A stretch of DNA of 64,000 nucleotides. Source: Pseudomonadota bacterium. Lineage in GTDB: Bacteria > Pseudomonadota > Gammaproteobacteria > Xanthomonadales > Xanthomonadaceae. The translations under genes and the position numbers were made by a program. The notes under the pieces were generated by a model, which worked only from the letters and a program-made list of their open reading frames with translations, did no database searches and was not told where the DNA came from. This document shows positions 9,101-17,904 of this stretch, piece after piece (position 1 is the stretch's first letter; each line of letters opens with the position of its first letter). The stretch lies in contig JAEWJB010000188.1 in the NCBI GenBank assembly GCA_023386795.1, forward strand, positions 62,001 through 126,000, given 5' to 3'.

Positions 9101-12100
9101 TCGCCCGAGATGGCGTGCCCCCATAGCCCCGACTGGCCGCGCTGGTTCAGCAGCAGCACCGCAGGGCTGGCGCGCAGCAGCGCGTTCGCATACAGGACGT
9201 GGGCCGCCAGCCGCTCGTACAGCTGCGCCTCTGCCTGGCTGGCGTTGATCTGCCGGCGTACCACCTGGCTGTGCGTCCACGCCAGGTCGAACACGCGGTC
9301 GGCCAGGCGCCGGTCGCGGTACTTGTCCACGAGTGCTTCGCAACTGGCACGTTCGGCACCCACGCCGAACACCATGTCCAGCTGGGCGGTCTGCTCCGGT
9401 TCGAGATGGAGCCGGATGCGGATTGCCACGATCGGGTCCAGCACCGAGCCGTCCGTGTCGGACAGGTGCGTGTCGCGCGTGAGCGCCTGCGGCGCGCGCG
9501 GGGTGTTGCCGCGGCCCAGGAAGCGCGCGCGGTCGGTTTCATAGGAGATCTGCGCCACGTCCGCCTCGTGCACCGCCACCAGGTGGAACATCCACGGCGG
9601 TACCTCGTCGTGTGCGCGCGGCCGGCGCGTGCACAGCAACGCCTGCTTTGCGCGCAGGATCTCGGTTTGCACGAACAGGTTGCTGAAGGCCGGGTGCGCA
9701 TCGTCCGAAGCGGCCGGCGCCAGCACCACCTCAGCATAGGTGGTGATCTCGACGGTGCGCGCGCGGCGGCTGCGGTTGGTCAGTCGCAGTCGCCGCAGCT
9801 CGATGTCGTCCTCGGCCGAAACGGCGATCTGCAGGTGGCTCTCGTAGCCGCGCCGCACGCCACGGAATTCGGCCTTGGCATCGGAGAAGATCGCCTCGTA
9901 GTGCTCCAGCGGCACGCAGGTCGGCTGGTGCGCGGCCGACCAGAATTCCCCGCTGTCCACGTCGCGCAGGTAGCAGAAGGTTCCCCAGGCGTCCGTGGTG
10001 CCATCCTCGCGCCAGCGGGTGAGTGACATGTCCCGGTGGCGGCTGTAGCCGCCCCCCGCGTGGGTGAGCATGCCGTGGTAGCGGCCGTTCGACAGCAGCT
10101 GGACCTCCGGCCGCGGGCCGCCCGGGTCGCGCAGCACGCGCAGCGCGGTTTCGCCTTCGGCCAGCGACGGGCGTTCGCCCAACGCCTCGGCCTCGTGAGG
10201 ATGGAACACGCCGATGCGCGGGATGCGCTCTTGCAACAGCAGCAGCGTGGCCTGGAACTGCGGGTCGGCCACGAAGCGGCGTTGCATGGGCTGGCCACGC
10301 AGCAGGTAATCCAGCGCGAGCAACCCCATGCCCTGGTGATGCGCCATGAATGAGCGCAGCAACACGAAATCCTCGCCCGGCGGCACGCGCGATGGCGTGT
10401 AGTCGATGGCCTCGTACATGCCGAAGCGACCGGAGAAGCCCGAAGCCTCCAGCAGCTGCAGGTTCTGGCATGTAGGCTCCGGGGCCACCATGAGGGCCAT
10501 CATGCTTGCGTAAGGGGCGACCACTCGGTCCTGGCCCAGCCCGCGCTTGAGGCCGAGTCCGGGCACGCCGAACGCGCGGTACTGGTAGTTCAGGCGCGCG
10601 TCGACGGCATTGAACCCGGATTCGGACACGCCCCACGGCAGGTCCTGTGCGCGGCCATAGAGTATCTGCGCCTCCACCGCGTGGCGGGCGGTCTGGTCCA
10701 GCAGCGTATCGGGGTAGCTGGGCATCACCAGCTGCGGCATCAGGTACTCGAACATCGAGCCGCTCCACGACAGCAGCGTGGGCGCGCCGTTGACCTCGGT
10801 GAGCAGGCGGCCCAACGCAAACCAGCTTTCCTGCGGCAGCTCGCCCTGGGCGATCGCCACGAACGCCCCGAGACGCGCTTCGGAAGCCAGCAGGTCGTAG
10901 TAGCTGGCGTCCAAGCGATGGTCATCGACGTTGTAGCCGATCGACAGCAGGTTGCGCGCGCGATAGAACAAGAATCCGTATTCCATCACCGCGTACTCGC
11001 CGGCCAGTTCGGCCAGCTGCTTCAGCTCCGCGATGCGCTCGGCCAGCACGCGTCCCGGCGCGGACCCTTGGTGATGCGTCGCCAGGGTGGCGAGGCTGGG
11101 AATAGGCAGCGCCTCGTCCTCCCCGCCCGTTTCCCTATCGGCCAGCGACAGCGCCGCAACCGCCGCCTCGCACTCGGCCAGCAGCAGCGCCGGCCAGTGC
11201 AACTCGCCCTCGCCGGGCCTGGCCGGCGAAGGCCATGCCGCCAGGATTCCACGCGCCAGAGCGCACAGCTCGGACAACTGCGCGGCCGCCGTCCTGACGG
11301 TGGCCGGCGGATCGAGCCGGATGCCGACCAGGCGCTGCTCGAAGTGCCGCACGCTGTCTTCCAGCGGCCCCTCCTGCGCCCCCAGCCGTCCGCGTTCTTC
11401 CTGCAACACGCCCAGCGTATCGGCCAGGCCATCGAACGTATGCGGCGCCAGCACGGGGGCATCGACCAGCGCCAGCAGCCCTTGGCGCAAGGTCAGCAGG
11501 TGACCGGCCAGGTTGCCGCTGTCCACGCTCGACACGTAGCGCGGTGGCAGGGGCTGCAGCGTCTCGGTGTCGTACCAGTTGAGGAAATGGCCACGATGCC
11601 GCGGCAACTGCGCCAGGGTGTCGAACACGCGCCGGGTCCGCTCGGCGACCGCTTCGGCCTGCAGGTACCCGAAGTCCCACGCCGAGAGATTGGCCAGCAA
11701 TGAGAGGCCGATGTTGGTGGGCGAGGTGCGCCGCGCGACCACCAGGGCCGGATGCTCCTGGATGTTGTCCGGCGGCAGCCAGTGGTCCTCCTCGCGTACC
11801 CACGCCTGGAAGAAAGACCAGGTGCGCCGCGACAGGCGCCCCAGGAAGGCACGCTGGGAGACGGACAACTCGGTCGCGCCACCGGCCGGCGGCTTGCCCA
11901 GCCACGCCATCAGGCCCGGCGCCAGCACCCAAGCCAGCAACAGCGGCATGGCCCACGGCAACACCGCCGGCCGTTGCAGCCACAGCGCCAGGCCGACAAC
12001 CAGGGCCAGCACCGACGCGGGCCACATCGCCTGCCATTCGGCATTGCGATGACCGCCCAGGCGCCGTTCCACCTCGCTGGAGGGGTTCCACTGCAACAGG

Positions 12101-14910
12101 TGACGATGGCTGACGAACATGCGCCACAGCGTGCGAGAGATCGCATCCAGTGCGATCAGCGCTTCATAAGGCAGGCACGCCACGTTGACCGCGGCACGCG
12201 TGATCGATTGCAGCGTGTTGCGGCCTACCTGCACCAGGTGCGCCTCCACCGGCGTGTCCTCCGGCACGGCGAGCACATCGCGCAGCGCGGCAATCAGCGG
12301 CGGCGCGAACCACAGCGCCAGCACCCAGGCGGTCCACGCCAGCGGGCGCTCCGCCCAGGCCCAGCCGGCCAGCAACAGCACGATAGCGGCCACCGGCACG
12401 GCGCTGCGCCGCAGGTTGTCGAGCAGCTTACCGCGCGAGAGCCCGTTGAGCGGGTTGCGCTCCCAGCCCCCGGCATGCCGCGGCACCCAGGGCAACAGCC
12501 ACGGCAGCAGCTGCCAGTCGCCACGGATCCACCGCGCACGCCGCTTCGCATCGGCGGCATAGCGCTCGGGGTGGTCCTCGTACAGGCGCACATCGCTGAC
12601 CAGCCCGGCGCGCGCGTAGCAGCCTTCGAGCAGGTCGTGGCTGAGGATGCGGTTGTCGGGCATGCGTCCGGCCAGCGCGTGCTCGAAGGCGGCCACGTCG
12701 TAGATGCCCTTGCCGACGAACGAGCCTTCGTCGAACAGGTCCTGGTAGACGTCCGACACCATGCGCGTGTAGGGATCGATGCCCGGCTCGGTACCGAACA
12801 GCTTGGCGAAGCGCGAGATGCGCCGCCCGCCCAGGCTGGTGCCGACACTGGGCTGCAGGATGCCGTAGCCCTCCACGACGCAGCGACGCACCGGATCCAG
12901 GCGCGGCTGGTTGAGCGGATGGGCAAGCGTGGCCACGAACTCACGCGCCGCATCGCGCGGCAGCCGCGTGTCGGCATCCAGCGTGATCACATAGCGCGAG
13001 CCCACCAATGCGGCGGTATCGCCTTCGGTTCGCAGGAACGAGGCGCCGTCGCCTTGCAGCAAGAGCGCATTGAGGGCGGCGAGCTTGCCACGCTTGCGCT
13101 CGTGGCCCATCCATACGCCTTCGGAGGGGTTCCATTGGCGCGGGCGGTGCAGCAGGTAGAAGCGGTCGGCCTGGACCGGGGCATAGCGCAGGTTGAGGTG
13201 TTCGATGCGCGCGGCCGCATGCGCAAGCAACGTTTCGTCGCCAGGCATGGCCTCGGCCGGCGCGTCGAGGAAATCGGTCAACAGCACGAAGCGCAGCTGC
13301 GGGTCGCGATTGGCCAGGAAGCGCACTTCCAACGCCTCGACCAGCGTATCGATCGCACCCGTGCTCGACAGCATCGAGGGCACCGCCACCACCGTCGCGC
13401 AGTCGGCCGGAATCCCCTGGCTGAAATCCAGGCGCGGCAAAGGCCGCGGGGGCACCTGCAACGTGGCCGTCCAGTTCACCAGCGCCACGCCCAATTCGCT
13501 GAACTCCAGCAACGCCAGCAGGCCCAGCGCGACCATGGCGCCGATGCCCGCGTCGCGCGGCCCATTGGCCAGCAGGCCCCAGGTCGCGATGGCCGCCAGC
13601 AGGGCGATCGGCAACAGATAGACCGGAAGCGGCACGCGGTGTGGCAGATGGCGGGCACGTCGCTGGCGCGGCGACGCCGCGGCGACCGCATCCACGGTGG
13701 ATGCCATCCCCTCGCCCACCAGCCAGTAACCGACGTGCGCCCGCCGCGCATCGGCGCCGGGCGCCGCCTGCGCCGCGCTCGCCAACCCGAGCACGATATC
13801 GGCCACCGCCTCCTCGCGCATGCGGCTGCCGCGGGCGATCTTCTCCACGATATGGCGATAGGCGTCGCGCGTGCCGAAGTCCATTCGCGCGTAGACCTGC
13901 ACGGGGTCCTGCCGCAGGCGATGTTCGACCGCGCTCATGTCCTCCACGAACGTGCGCCAGTCCATCGTCGCCAGGAAGCGCAGGCTGGCGATGCTGTTGC
14001 CGATCGATACCTGGTCGGCCGCCTGTTGCTGGCCTTCCGAACCCACCAGTTCGTCGATGCGCTGGCCGGCCGCGGCGGCCCACTGGTCCAGCCAAGCCAC
14101 CGGCATGGAAAGCGCCCCACCGCGTCCATGCAACGAACGCGTCAGTTCGGCCACGAATGCGCCGGTGAGGGGCGGCTCGGAGCGCGCCATGTCCGCCAGC
14201 ACCAGCACGACATCGGTGGGCGCCTCGGCGGCGACCCGGTTGAGGTTCTCCGCCCAGGAGGCGGCCAGGCGGCGGTCCTGGCCATCGCGCATCACCCGCG
14301 CGGCCATGCGCCGCAGGTTCTCCAGCAGGGCCAGGCGCAGCATGATCGGCACTGCCCACAGCTCGCCCAGGCTCAGCGGCGACACCGACTGGTAGGCGGC
14401 GATGAAACGGCCCAGCGTTTCGGCGTCGATGCGGCCATCACCGTGCGCGATCGCCCGCATCGACAGTTCGTAGACCCGCGGCAGGCCCGCGGAAGGACCG
14501 CGCGTGAGCGTCGGCAGCTGGCGGCTGTAACCGCGTGGCAGATGGCGGCGCGCGGTCTGGGTCTGCTCCTGGATCAGGTAGTAGTTGTCGAGCAGCCATT
14601 CCCCGGCCGGGCTGACCCGCAACTGTTCGCGCACCAGGCCATTGAGCAGGGTGTTGGCATCGTCCAGCACCCGCTCGTTGTCCTGCAGGCGCTCGAGCAG
14701 GCGCTCGGGCGCCGGCCGCAGCCGTACCCGATGCTGGCGCGCCAGCGTGCGGCCCTGCTCCTCCATCTGTTCGACGCTGAACAGTGCCTCGCGCAGCGGC
14801 GCATCGGTTGGCGCCAGCACGGGATGGGCGACCTGGCGCTCGCGCCAGCGTTGGCGCACACGACGTCGCAGGCGAAGCCAGCGGCCAAACAATCGCCGGA
14901 AGTGGGGCAT
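6178..14910 (-). CDS. ndvB: Cyclic beta-1,2-glucan synthase-like giant membrane enzyme (NdvB/Cgs type)
   Basis: 2,910 residues from ATG 14910 (MPHFRRLFGRWLRLRRRVRQ), close to the ~2,800-2,900 of NdvB/Cgs. The order seen is: basic N-terminus and helical region; membrane segments around residues 430-480; a family-84-type glycosyltransferase with LDADTRLPRDAA near 642 and RARWIRGDWQ near 790; more membrane segments near 850-875 and 970-1005; a glucoamylase-like segment (SPTNIGLSLLANLSAWDFGY); then two GH94-like blocks, the last with the phosphorylase catalytic signature GTGDWNDGMN near 2586. Such enzymes start, extend, trim and cyclise beta-1,2-glucans for the periplasm (osmoadaptation, host interaction). 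Whether the product here is cyclic beta-1,2-glucan is inferred from family. The frame stays open to 15156, but without a better start. It runs divergently from oleate hydratase. Confidence 0.85.
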   Translation of the reverse strand: MPHFRRLFGRWLRLRRRVRQRWRERQVAHPVLAPTDAPLREALFSVEQMEEQGRTLARQHRVRLRPAPERLLERLQDNERVLDDANTLLNGLVREQLRVSPAGEWLLDNYYLIQEQTQTARRHLPRGYSRQLPTLTRGPSAGLPRVYELSMRAIAHGDGRIDAETLGRFIAAYQSVSPLSLGELWAVPIMLRLALLENLRRMAARVMRDGQDRRLAASWAENLNRVAAEAPTDVVLVLADMARSEPPLTGAFVAELTRSLHGRGGALSMPVAWLDQWAAAAGQRIDELVGSEGQQQAADQVSIGNSIASLRFLATMDWRTFVEDMSAVEHRLRQDPVQVYARMDFGTRDAYRHIVEKIARGSRMREEAVADIVLGLASAAQAAPGADARRAHVGYWLVGEGMASTVDAVAAASPRQRRARHLPHRVPLPVYLLPIALLAAIATWGLLANGPRDAGIGAMVALGLLALLEFSELGVALVNWTATLQVPPRPLPRLDFSQGIPADCATVVAVPSMLSSTGAIDTLVEALEVRFLANRDPQLRFVLLTDFLDAPAEAMPGDETLLAHAAARIEHLNLRYAPVQADRFYLLHRPRQWNPSEGVWMGHERKRGKLAALNALLLQGDGASFLRTEGDTAALVGSRYVITLDADTRLPRDAAREFVATLAHPLNQPRLDPVRRCVVEGYGILQPSVGTSLGGRRISRFAKLFGTEPGIDPYTRMVSDVYQDLFDEGSFVGKGIYDVAAFEHALAGRMPDNRILSHDLLEGCYARAGLVSDVRLYEDHPERYAADAKRRARWIRGDWQLLPWLLPWVPRHAGGWERNPLNGLSRGKLLDNLRRSAVPVAAIVLLLAGWAWAERPLAWTAWVLALWFAPPLIAALRDVLAVPEDTPVEAHLVQVGRNTLQSITRAAVNVACLPYEALIALDAISRTLWRMFVSHRHLLQWNPSSEVERRLGGHRNAEWQAMWPASVLALVVGLALWLQRPAVLPWAMPLLLAWVLAPGLMAWLGKPPAGGATELSVSQRAFLGRLSRRTWSFFQAWVREEDHWLPPDNIQEHPALVVARRTSPTNIGLSLLANLSAWDFGYLQAEAVAERTRRVFDTLAQLPRHRGHFLNWYDTETLQPLPPRYVSSVDSGNLAGHLLTLRQGLLALVDAPVLAPHTFDGLADTLGVLQEERGRLGAQEGPLEDSVRHFEQRLVGIRLDPPATVRTAAAQLSELCALARGILAAWPSPARPGEGELHWPALLLAECEAAVAALSLADRETGGEDEALPIPSLATLATHHQGSAPGRVLAERIAELKQLAELAGEYAVMEYGFLFYRARNLLSIGYNVDDHRLDASYYDLLASEARLGAFVAIAQGELPQESWFALGRLLTEVNGAPTLLSWSGSMFEYLMPQLVMPSYPDTLLDQTARHAVEAQILYGRAQDLPWGVSESGFNAVDARLNYQYRAFGVPGLGLKRGLGQDRVVAPYASMMALMVAPEPTCQNLQLLEASGFSGRFGMYEAIDYTPSRVPPGEDFVLLRSFMAHHQGMGLLALDYLLRGQPMQRRFVADPQFQATLLLLQERIPRIGVFHPHEAEALGERPSLAEGETALRVLRDPGGPRPEVQLLSNGRYHGMLTHAGGGYSRHRDMSLTRWREDGTTDAWGTFCYLRDVDSGEFWSAAHQPTCVPLEHYEAIFSDAKAEFRGVRRGYESHLQIAVSAEDDIELRRLRLTNRSRRARTVEITTYAEVVLAPAASDDAHPAFSNLFVQTEILRAKQALLCTRRPRAHDEVPPWMFHLVAVHEADVAQISYETDRARFLGRGNTPRAPQALTRDTHLSDTDGSVLDPIVAIRIRLHLEPEQTAQLDMVFGVGAERASCEALVDKYRDRRLADRVFDLAWTHSQVVRRQINASQAEAQLYERLAAHVLYANALLRASPAVLLLNQRGQSGLWGHAISGDLPIVLLKVTDAENVELVRQLVQAHAYWQRKGLRTDLVIWNDSQAGYRQELQEQILGMVAAYAEAGVLDRPGGIFVRPVQNMSQEDRILLQSVARVVLSDEDGTLAAQVARLPAPERRIPALVPVPAAREDEAEEGDVAVSPPAQGDEPGLPATVAWDEDAEDPWPFLQHQPGGRFDNGTGSFSEDGREYVVVVREGAPTPAPWSNVLANARLGTVVSESTPGYTWFDNAHEFRLTPWHNDPVSDTGGEAFYLRDEDTGRVWSPMPLPCRGSGAYRTRHGFGYTVYEHQEDGIASELWVFVDVDAPVKYSVLRVRNLSGRPRRLTATGYVEWVLGDLRPKSRMHVVTERDPVSGALLARNPYSSDFGGRVAFFDTDAERCGWTSDRAEFLGRNGSLQQPAALRRERLDGRIGVGLDPCAAIQVALDLVEEDAAEVVYRLGAGRDREEALSLARGRQGAYKAHDALDAVRIHWRGLLTQVQVRTPDPALDALANGWLVYQTLACRYLARSGYYQSGGAFGFRDQLQDTMALVHIQPQLAREHLLLCAAHQFTEGDVMHWWHPPQGRGVRTRCSDDYLWLPQAASRYVEVTGDDAVLAEVVGFIEGRPVSPDEEGYYDMPAASQVHGTLYAHCVLALERGCGLLGERGIPLIGTGDWNDGMNRVGEKGRGESVWLGFFLHDTLRRFAVLATLRGDATRAQWCHEQADRLRGNLEAHAWDGEWYRRAWFDDGAPIGSRESDECRIDSISQSWSVLSGVAAPERASQALDALHAHLVKPEAGLVQLLDPPFDRTLHDPGYIRGYVPGVRENGGQYTHAAVWAAMAFAEHGDASRAWELARLINPVHHALDAEGVATYRVEPYVLAADVYAVAPHIGRGGWTWYTGSAGWMYRLLVESLLGLRREGGRLTLAPCLPEDWSGFAMNYRHGRSLYEFTVTREPAEAATLQLDGLPQPGLEVALEDDGHVHAVILNLPRSVA

Positions 14911-15053
14911 GAAGGGTCCGAAAGTGGCAGCACGTCGCTGTGGCGCAATCGTCCCATCCTCCTCTTCATGTGAGACGTGAAGGCATCGCCCACCCCCCGG
15001 GTTTAACAAAGTCCTGCATACACTGGCGAGGACCCCTCGCCCAGGACACGCCC

Positions 15054-16829
15054 ATGTATCGATCCCGCGGCAACTTCGAGGCCTTTGCCCGCCCACCCAA
15101 GCTCGAAGGCATCCAGGACCGGCGGGCCTACTTCGTCGGCGCCGGCCTGGCCTCACTGGCCGGCGCGGCCTTCCTGATCCGCGATGCCGGCGTGCCCGGC
15201 GAGGCGATCACCATCTTCGAGGAGCTCGCGTTGCCGGGCGGCAGCATGGACGGCCTGCTGGACCGGCACAAAGGCTTCATCATCCGCGGCGGCCGCGAGA
15301 TGGAGGCACATTTCGAAACGCTGTGGGACCTGTTCCGCTCGGTGCCCTCGCTGGAAACCCCCGATGCCTCGGTGCTGGACGAGATGTACTGGTTGCACAA
15401 GCGCGACCCGTCGAGCAATCCCTGCCGCGCGATCCACCAGCGTGGCCGCATCGTGCCGCAGGTAGCGGACCTGACGCTTACCCCCAAGGCGATCGAGCAA
15501 CTCATCGCCCTGGCGCTCACGCGCGAGGAAGACCTCGATGACAAGCGTATCGACGAAGTGTTCGGGGAGGAATTCTTCCAATCGCACTTCTGGTTGTACT
15601 GGGCCACGATGTTCGCCTTCGAGCCATGGGCGAGCGCACTGGAAATGCGGCGCTACATCCTGCGCTTCGTCCACCACATTTCCACCTTGTCCGATCTCAC
15701 CTCGCTGCGCTTTACCCACTACAACCAGTACGAGTCGCTGATTCGCCCGCTGGTGGCCCACCTGCAGGCGCAAGGGGTGGTCTTTCGCTACAACACGCAG
15801 GTCGAGGACGTGATGGTCTCGACCAGCGGCGGCGAAAAGCGTGCCACGGCGATCGAGCTAAGCTGCGATGGGGAGCGCGAGGAAATCCAGCTCGCCCCCC
15901 GCGACCTGGTGTTCGTGACCAACGGCTCCATCACCGAGAGCTCCACCTACGGTGACAACGACACGCCCGCTCCCATCGTGACCGATCGCGGCGGTGCCTG
16001 GTCGTTGTGGAAGCGCATGGCCGCCCGCGATCCGGCATTCGGCCGGCCGGAGAAGTTCTGCGAGAACATCCCGGAAGCGAACTGGACGATTTCCGCCACG
16101 GTGACATTGAACGATGACCGCATCACGCCCTACATCGAGAAATTGACCGGGCGCAACCCGCACACCGGCGTCATCGTGACCGGCGGTCCCTGCAGCATCC
16201 AGGATTCGAGCTGGCTCTACGGCTTCACCATGAGCCGCCAGCCGCATTTCGCCGCGCAGGACGCGCGCGCGCAGTTGGTCGTGTGGCTCTACGGCCTGTT
16301 CTCCGACCGGCCCGGCGACTACGTCAAGAAGACCATCCGCGAATGCACCGGTGCGGAGCTGTGCGCCGAGTGGCTCTACCATCTCGGCGTGCCGGAGGCG
16401 GACATCGACGACCTGGCCCGTCATTCGGCCAGCACGGTGCCGTGCAACATGCCCTACATCACGTCCTACTTCATGCCGCGCGCGGCGGGCGACCGGCCCA
16501 ATGTGGTGCCCGAAGGCTCGAAGAACCTCGCCTTCATCGGCAATTTCGCCGAAACCGAGCGCGATACGGTGTTCACCACCGAGTATTCGGTCCGCACGGC
16601 GATGGAAGCGGTCTACACCCTGCTGGAGGTGGACCGTGGAGTGCCGGAAGTCTTCGCCTCCGTCTTCGATGTGCGCGTGCTGCTCAGCTCGCTCTATTAT
16701 CTCAACGACCGCAAGCCGCTGCAGGACATGAAGCTGCCCTGGTTGGCCCAGTTGGCCAGTCGCGTGGCGGTGGAAAAAGCCAGGGGCACCTATCTGGAAG
16801 ACCTGCTGCGGGATGCGAAGTTGATGTAG
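15054..16829 (+). CDS. ohyA: Oleate hydratase (FAD-dependent, myosin cross-reactive antigen family)
   Basis: 591 residues from ATG 15054. It adds water to the cis-9 double bond of oleic acid to give 10-hydroxystearate; FAD is structural. The dinucleotide-binding motif is RRAYFVGAGLASLAGAAFLI followed by the acidic strand end ITIFEELALPGGSMDG, and the family-specific blocks PRWxx-like RGGREMEAHFETLWDLF, FVTNGSITESS and TTEYSVRTAMEAVY are all present. Length matches the family (about 570-650). The start is chosen because MYRSRGNFEAFARPPKLEG is the conserved beginning; the frame is open upstream to 14940 but carries no family sequence. It is divergent from the glucan synthase and is followed 53 bases later by a DyP peroxidase, possibly one transcript. 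A role in detoxifying free unsaturated fatty acids is typical. Confidence 0.9.
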   Translation: MYRSRGNFEAFARPPKLEGIQDRRAYFVGAGLASLAGAAFLIRDAGVPGEAITIFEELALPGGSMDGLLDRHKGFIIRGGREMEAHFETLWDLFRSVPSLETPDASVLDEMYWLHKRDPSSNPCRAIHQRGRIVPQVADLTLTPKAIEQLIALALTREEDLDDKRIDEVFGEEFFQSHFWLYWATMFAFEPWASALEMRRYILRFVHHISTLSDLTSLRFTHYNQYESLIRPLVAHLQAQGVVFRYNTQVEDVMVSTSGGEKRATAIELSCDGEREEIQLAPRDLVFVTNGSITESSTYGDNDTPAPIVTDRGGAWSLWKRMAARDPAFGRPEKFCENIPEANWTISATVTLNDDRITPYIEKLTGRNPHTGVIVTGGPCSIQDSSWLYGFTMSRQPHFAAQDARAQLVVWLYGLFSDRPGDYVKKTIRECTGAELCAEWLYHLGVPEADIDDLARHSASTVPCNMPYITSYFMPRAAGDRPNVVPEGSKNLAFIGNFAETERDTVFTTEYSVRTAMEAVYTLLEVDRGVPEVFASVFDVRVLLSSLYYLNDRKPLQDMKLPWLAQLASRVAVEKARGTYLEDLLRDAKLM

Positions 16830-16882
16830 GCGACCGGTTCGCGTCACGCGCGCCGGCCCGTGGCAGCCCCAGGAAGCGAATC

Positions 16883-17857
16883 ATGGCCTTGCGACCCACG
16901 CAGATCTCCGCGGTGCAACAGACCTTGCGCACCGAACCCCAGTACATCGACGCACCGCTGTCGATCGCCGCCGCATTCCTGGTGCTGTGCGTGCGTGACG
17001 ACGAGGCGTCACTGGCGCGCGTGCGCTCGGTGCTGGGCAGCACCAGTGACCTGGTCAAGAACATCACCGCGCGGGATATCACGGCGACCTTCACTTGCAA
17101 TGTCGCCATTTCCCATCGCGCATGGCTTCCGCTGATCGGCAAGCCCCCGCCGCGCGAACTGAGGCCCTTCAAGGAGCTGCAGGGAGCGACCCATCGCGCA
17201 CCGGCCACGCCGGGCGACCTGCTGTACCACTTGCGCGCGCGTTCGATGGACCTGATCGTGGAGTTCGAGAAACTGCTGCTGGAAGCGCTCGGCGAGGCCG
17301 TGGTCACGCAGGACGAGGTCACCGGCTTTCGTTATTTCGACGGGCGTGACCTGCTCGAATTCGTGGACGGCACCGCCAACCCCGATGGCCTGGCCCTGCC
17401 CGACGCCACGCTGGTGGGCGAGGAGGACCCGGACCATGCAGGCGGCAGCTACGTGGTGATCCAGAAATACCTGCACGACCTGCCGGCCTGGCGCGCGCAG
17501 GCGACCGAGGCGCAGGAAGGCATCATCGGCCGTACCAAGCAGGACAACCGCGAACTGCCCGATGCCGCGCCAACGGAGCAGAAATCGCACAAGACCCTGT
17601 GCACCATCGCCGATGACCAGGGTGAACACGCGATCCTGCGCGACAACATGCCCTTTGCCTCGCCCGGCCGTGGCGAGTACGGCACGTACTTCATCGGCTA
17701 TACGCGCTACCTGTGGGTGGTGGAGAAGATGCTCGAACGCATGTTCCTGGGCGATCCGCCGCCCCTGCATGACCGCATCCTGGATTTCTCCCGCGCCACC
17801 ACCGGCGTGACCTTTTTCGCCCCGGCTCGTGGCTTGCTCGATTCGCTCGGCGACTGA
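16883..17857 (+). CDS. DyP-type haem peroxidase (YfeX-like)
   Basis: 324 residues from ATG 16883, preceded by AGGAAG at the right distance. DyP peroxidases bind haem b and oxidise dyes, phenols and Mn(II) with H2O2. The key residues are visible: the catalytic Asp of FVDGTANP (D162), the proximal haem ligand in KSHKTLC (H236) and the distal Arg in ILRDNMPF (R253); the 17-residue His-Arg spacing is the same as in E. coli YfeX. There is no Tat or Sec signal, so it is cytoplasmic, as for the P/B subfamily. It follows oleate hydratase by 53 bases. A joint role in lipid or peroxide stress is plausible. The gene faces the RND permease across a hairpin. Confidence 0.9.
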   Translation: MALRPTQISAVQQTLRTEPQYIDAPLSIAAAFLVLCVRDDEASLARVRSVLGSTSDLVKNITARDITATFTCNVAISHRAWLPLIGKPPPRELRPFKELQGATHRAPATPGDLLYHLRARSMDLIVEFEKLLLEALGEAVVTQDEVTGFRYFDGRDLLEFVDGTANPDGLALPDATLVGEEDPDHAGGSYVVIQKYLHDLPAWRAQATEAQEGIIGRTKQDNRELPDAAPTEQKSHKTLCTIADDQGEHAILRDNMPFASPGRGEYGTYFIGYTRYLWVVEKMLERMFLGDPPPLHDRILDFSRATTGVTFFAPARGLLDSLGD

Positions 17858-17866
17858 GCAATGCAC

Positions 17867-17896
17867 GCGACGGACCCGGCAACCCGGGCCCGTCGC
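17867..17896. terminator. Bidirectional hairpin between the DyP and RND genes
   Basis: Left arm GCGACGGACCCGG and right arm CCGGGCCCGTCGC pair with one mismatch around a short CAAC loop. It lies 9 bases after the DyP stop and 8 bases beyond the stop of the facing RND gene. On the + strand it is followed by a pyrimidine stretch (CTTCTCTT), giving some intrinsic-terminator character in that direction. Confidence 0.6.
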
Positions 17897-17904
17897 GCCT
17901 TCTC

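Noticed and set aside
11752..14973. Long plus-strand ORF (about 1,070 codons) across the glucan synthase gene; similar ones at 6493-9126 and 388-2823 (minus).
   Set aside because: They are antisense shadows produced by high GC; composition is Arg/Gln/His-rich and no family sequence is seen, while the opposite frame encodes a recognisable protein.
15001..15024. TTTAACA/TACACT as a promoter for oleate hydratase.
   Set aside because: Spacing between the hexamers is wrong for sigma-70, so I cannot support it.
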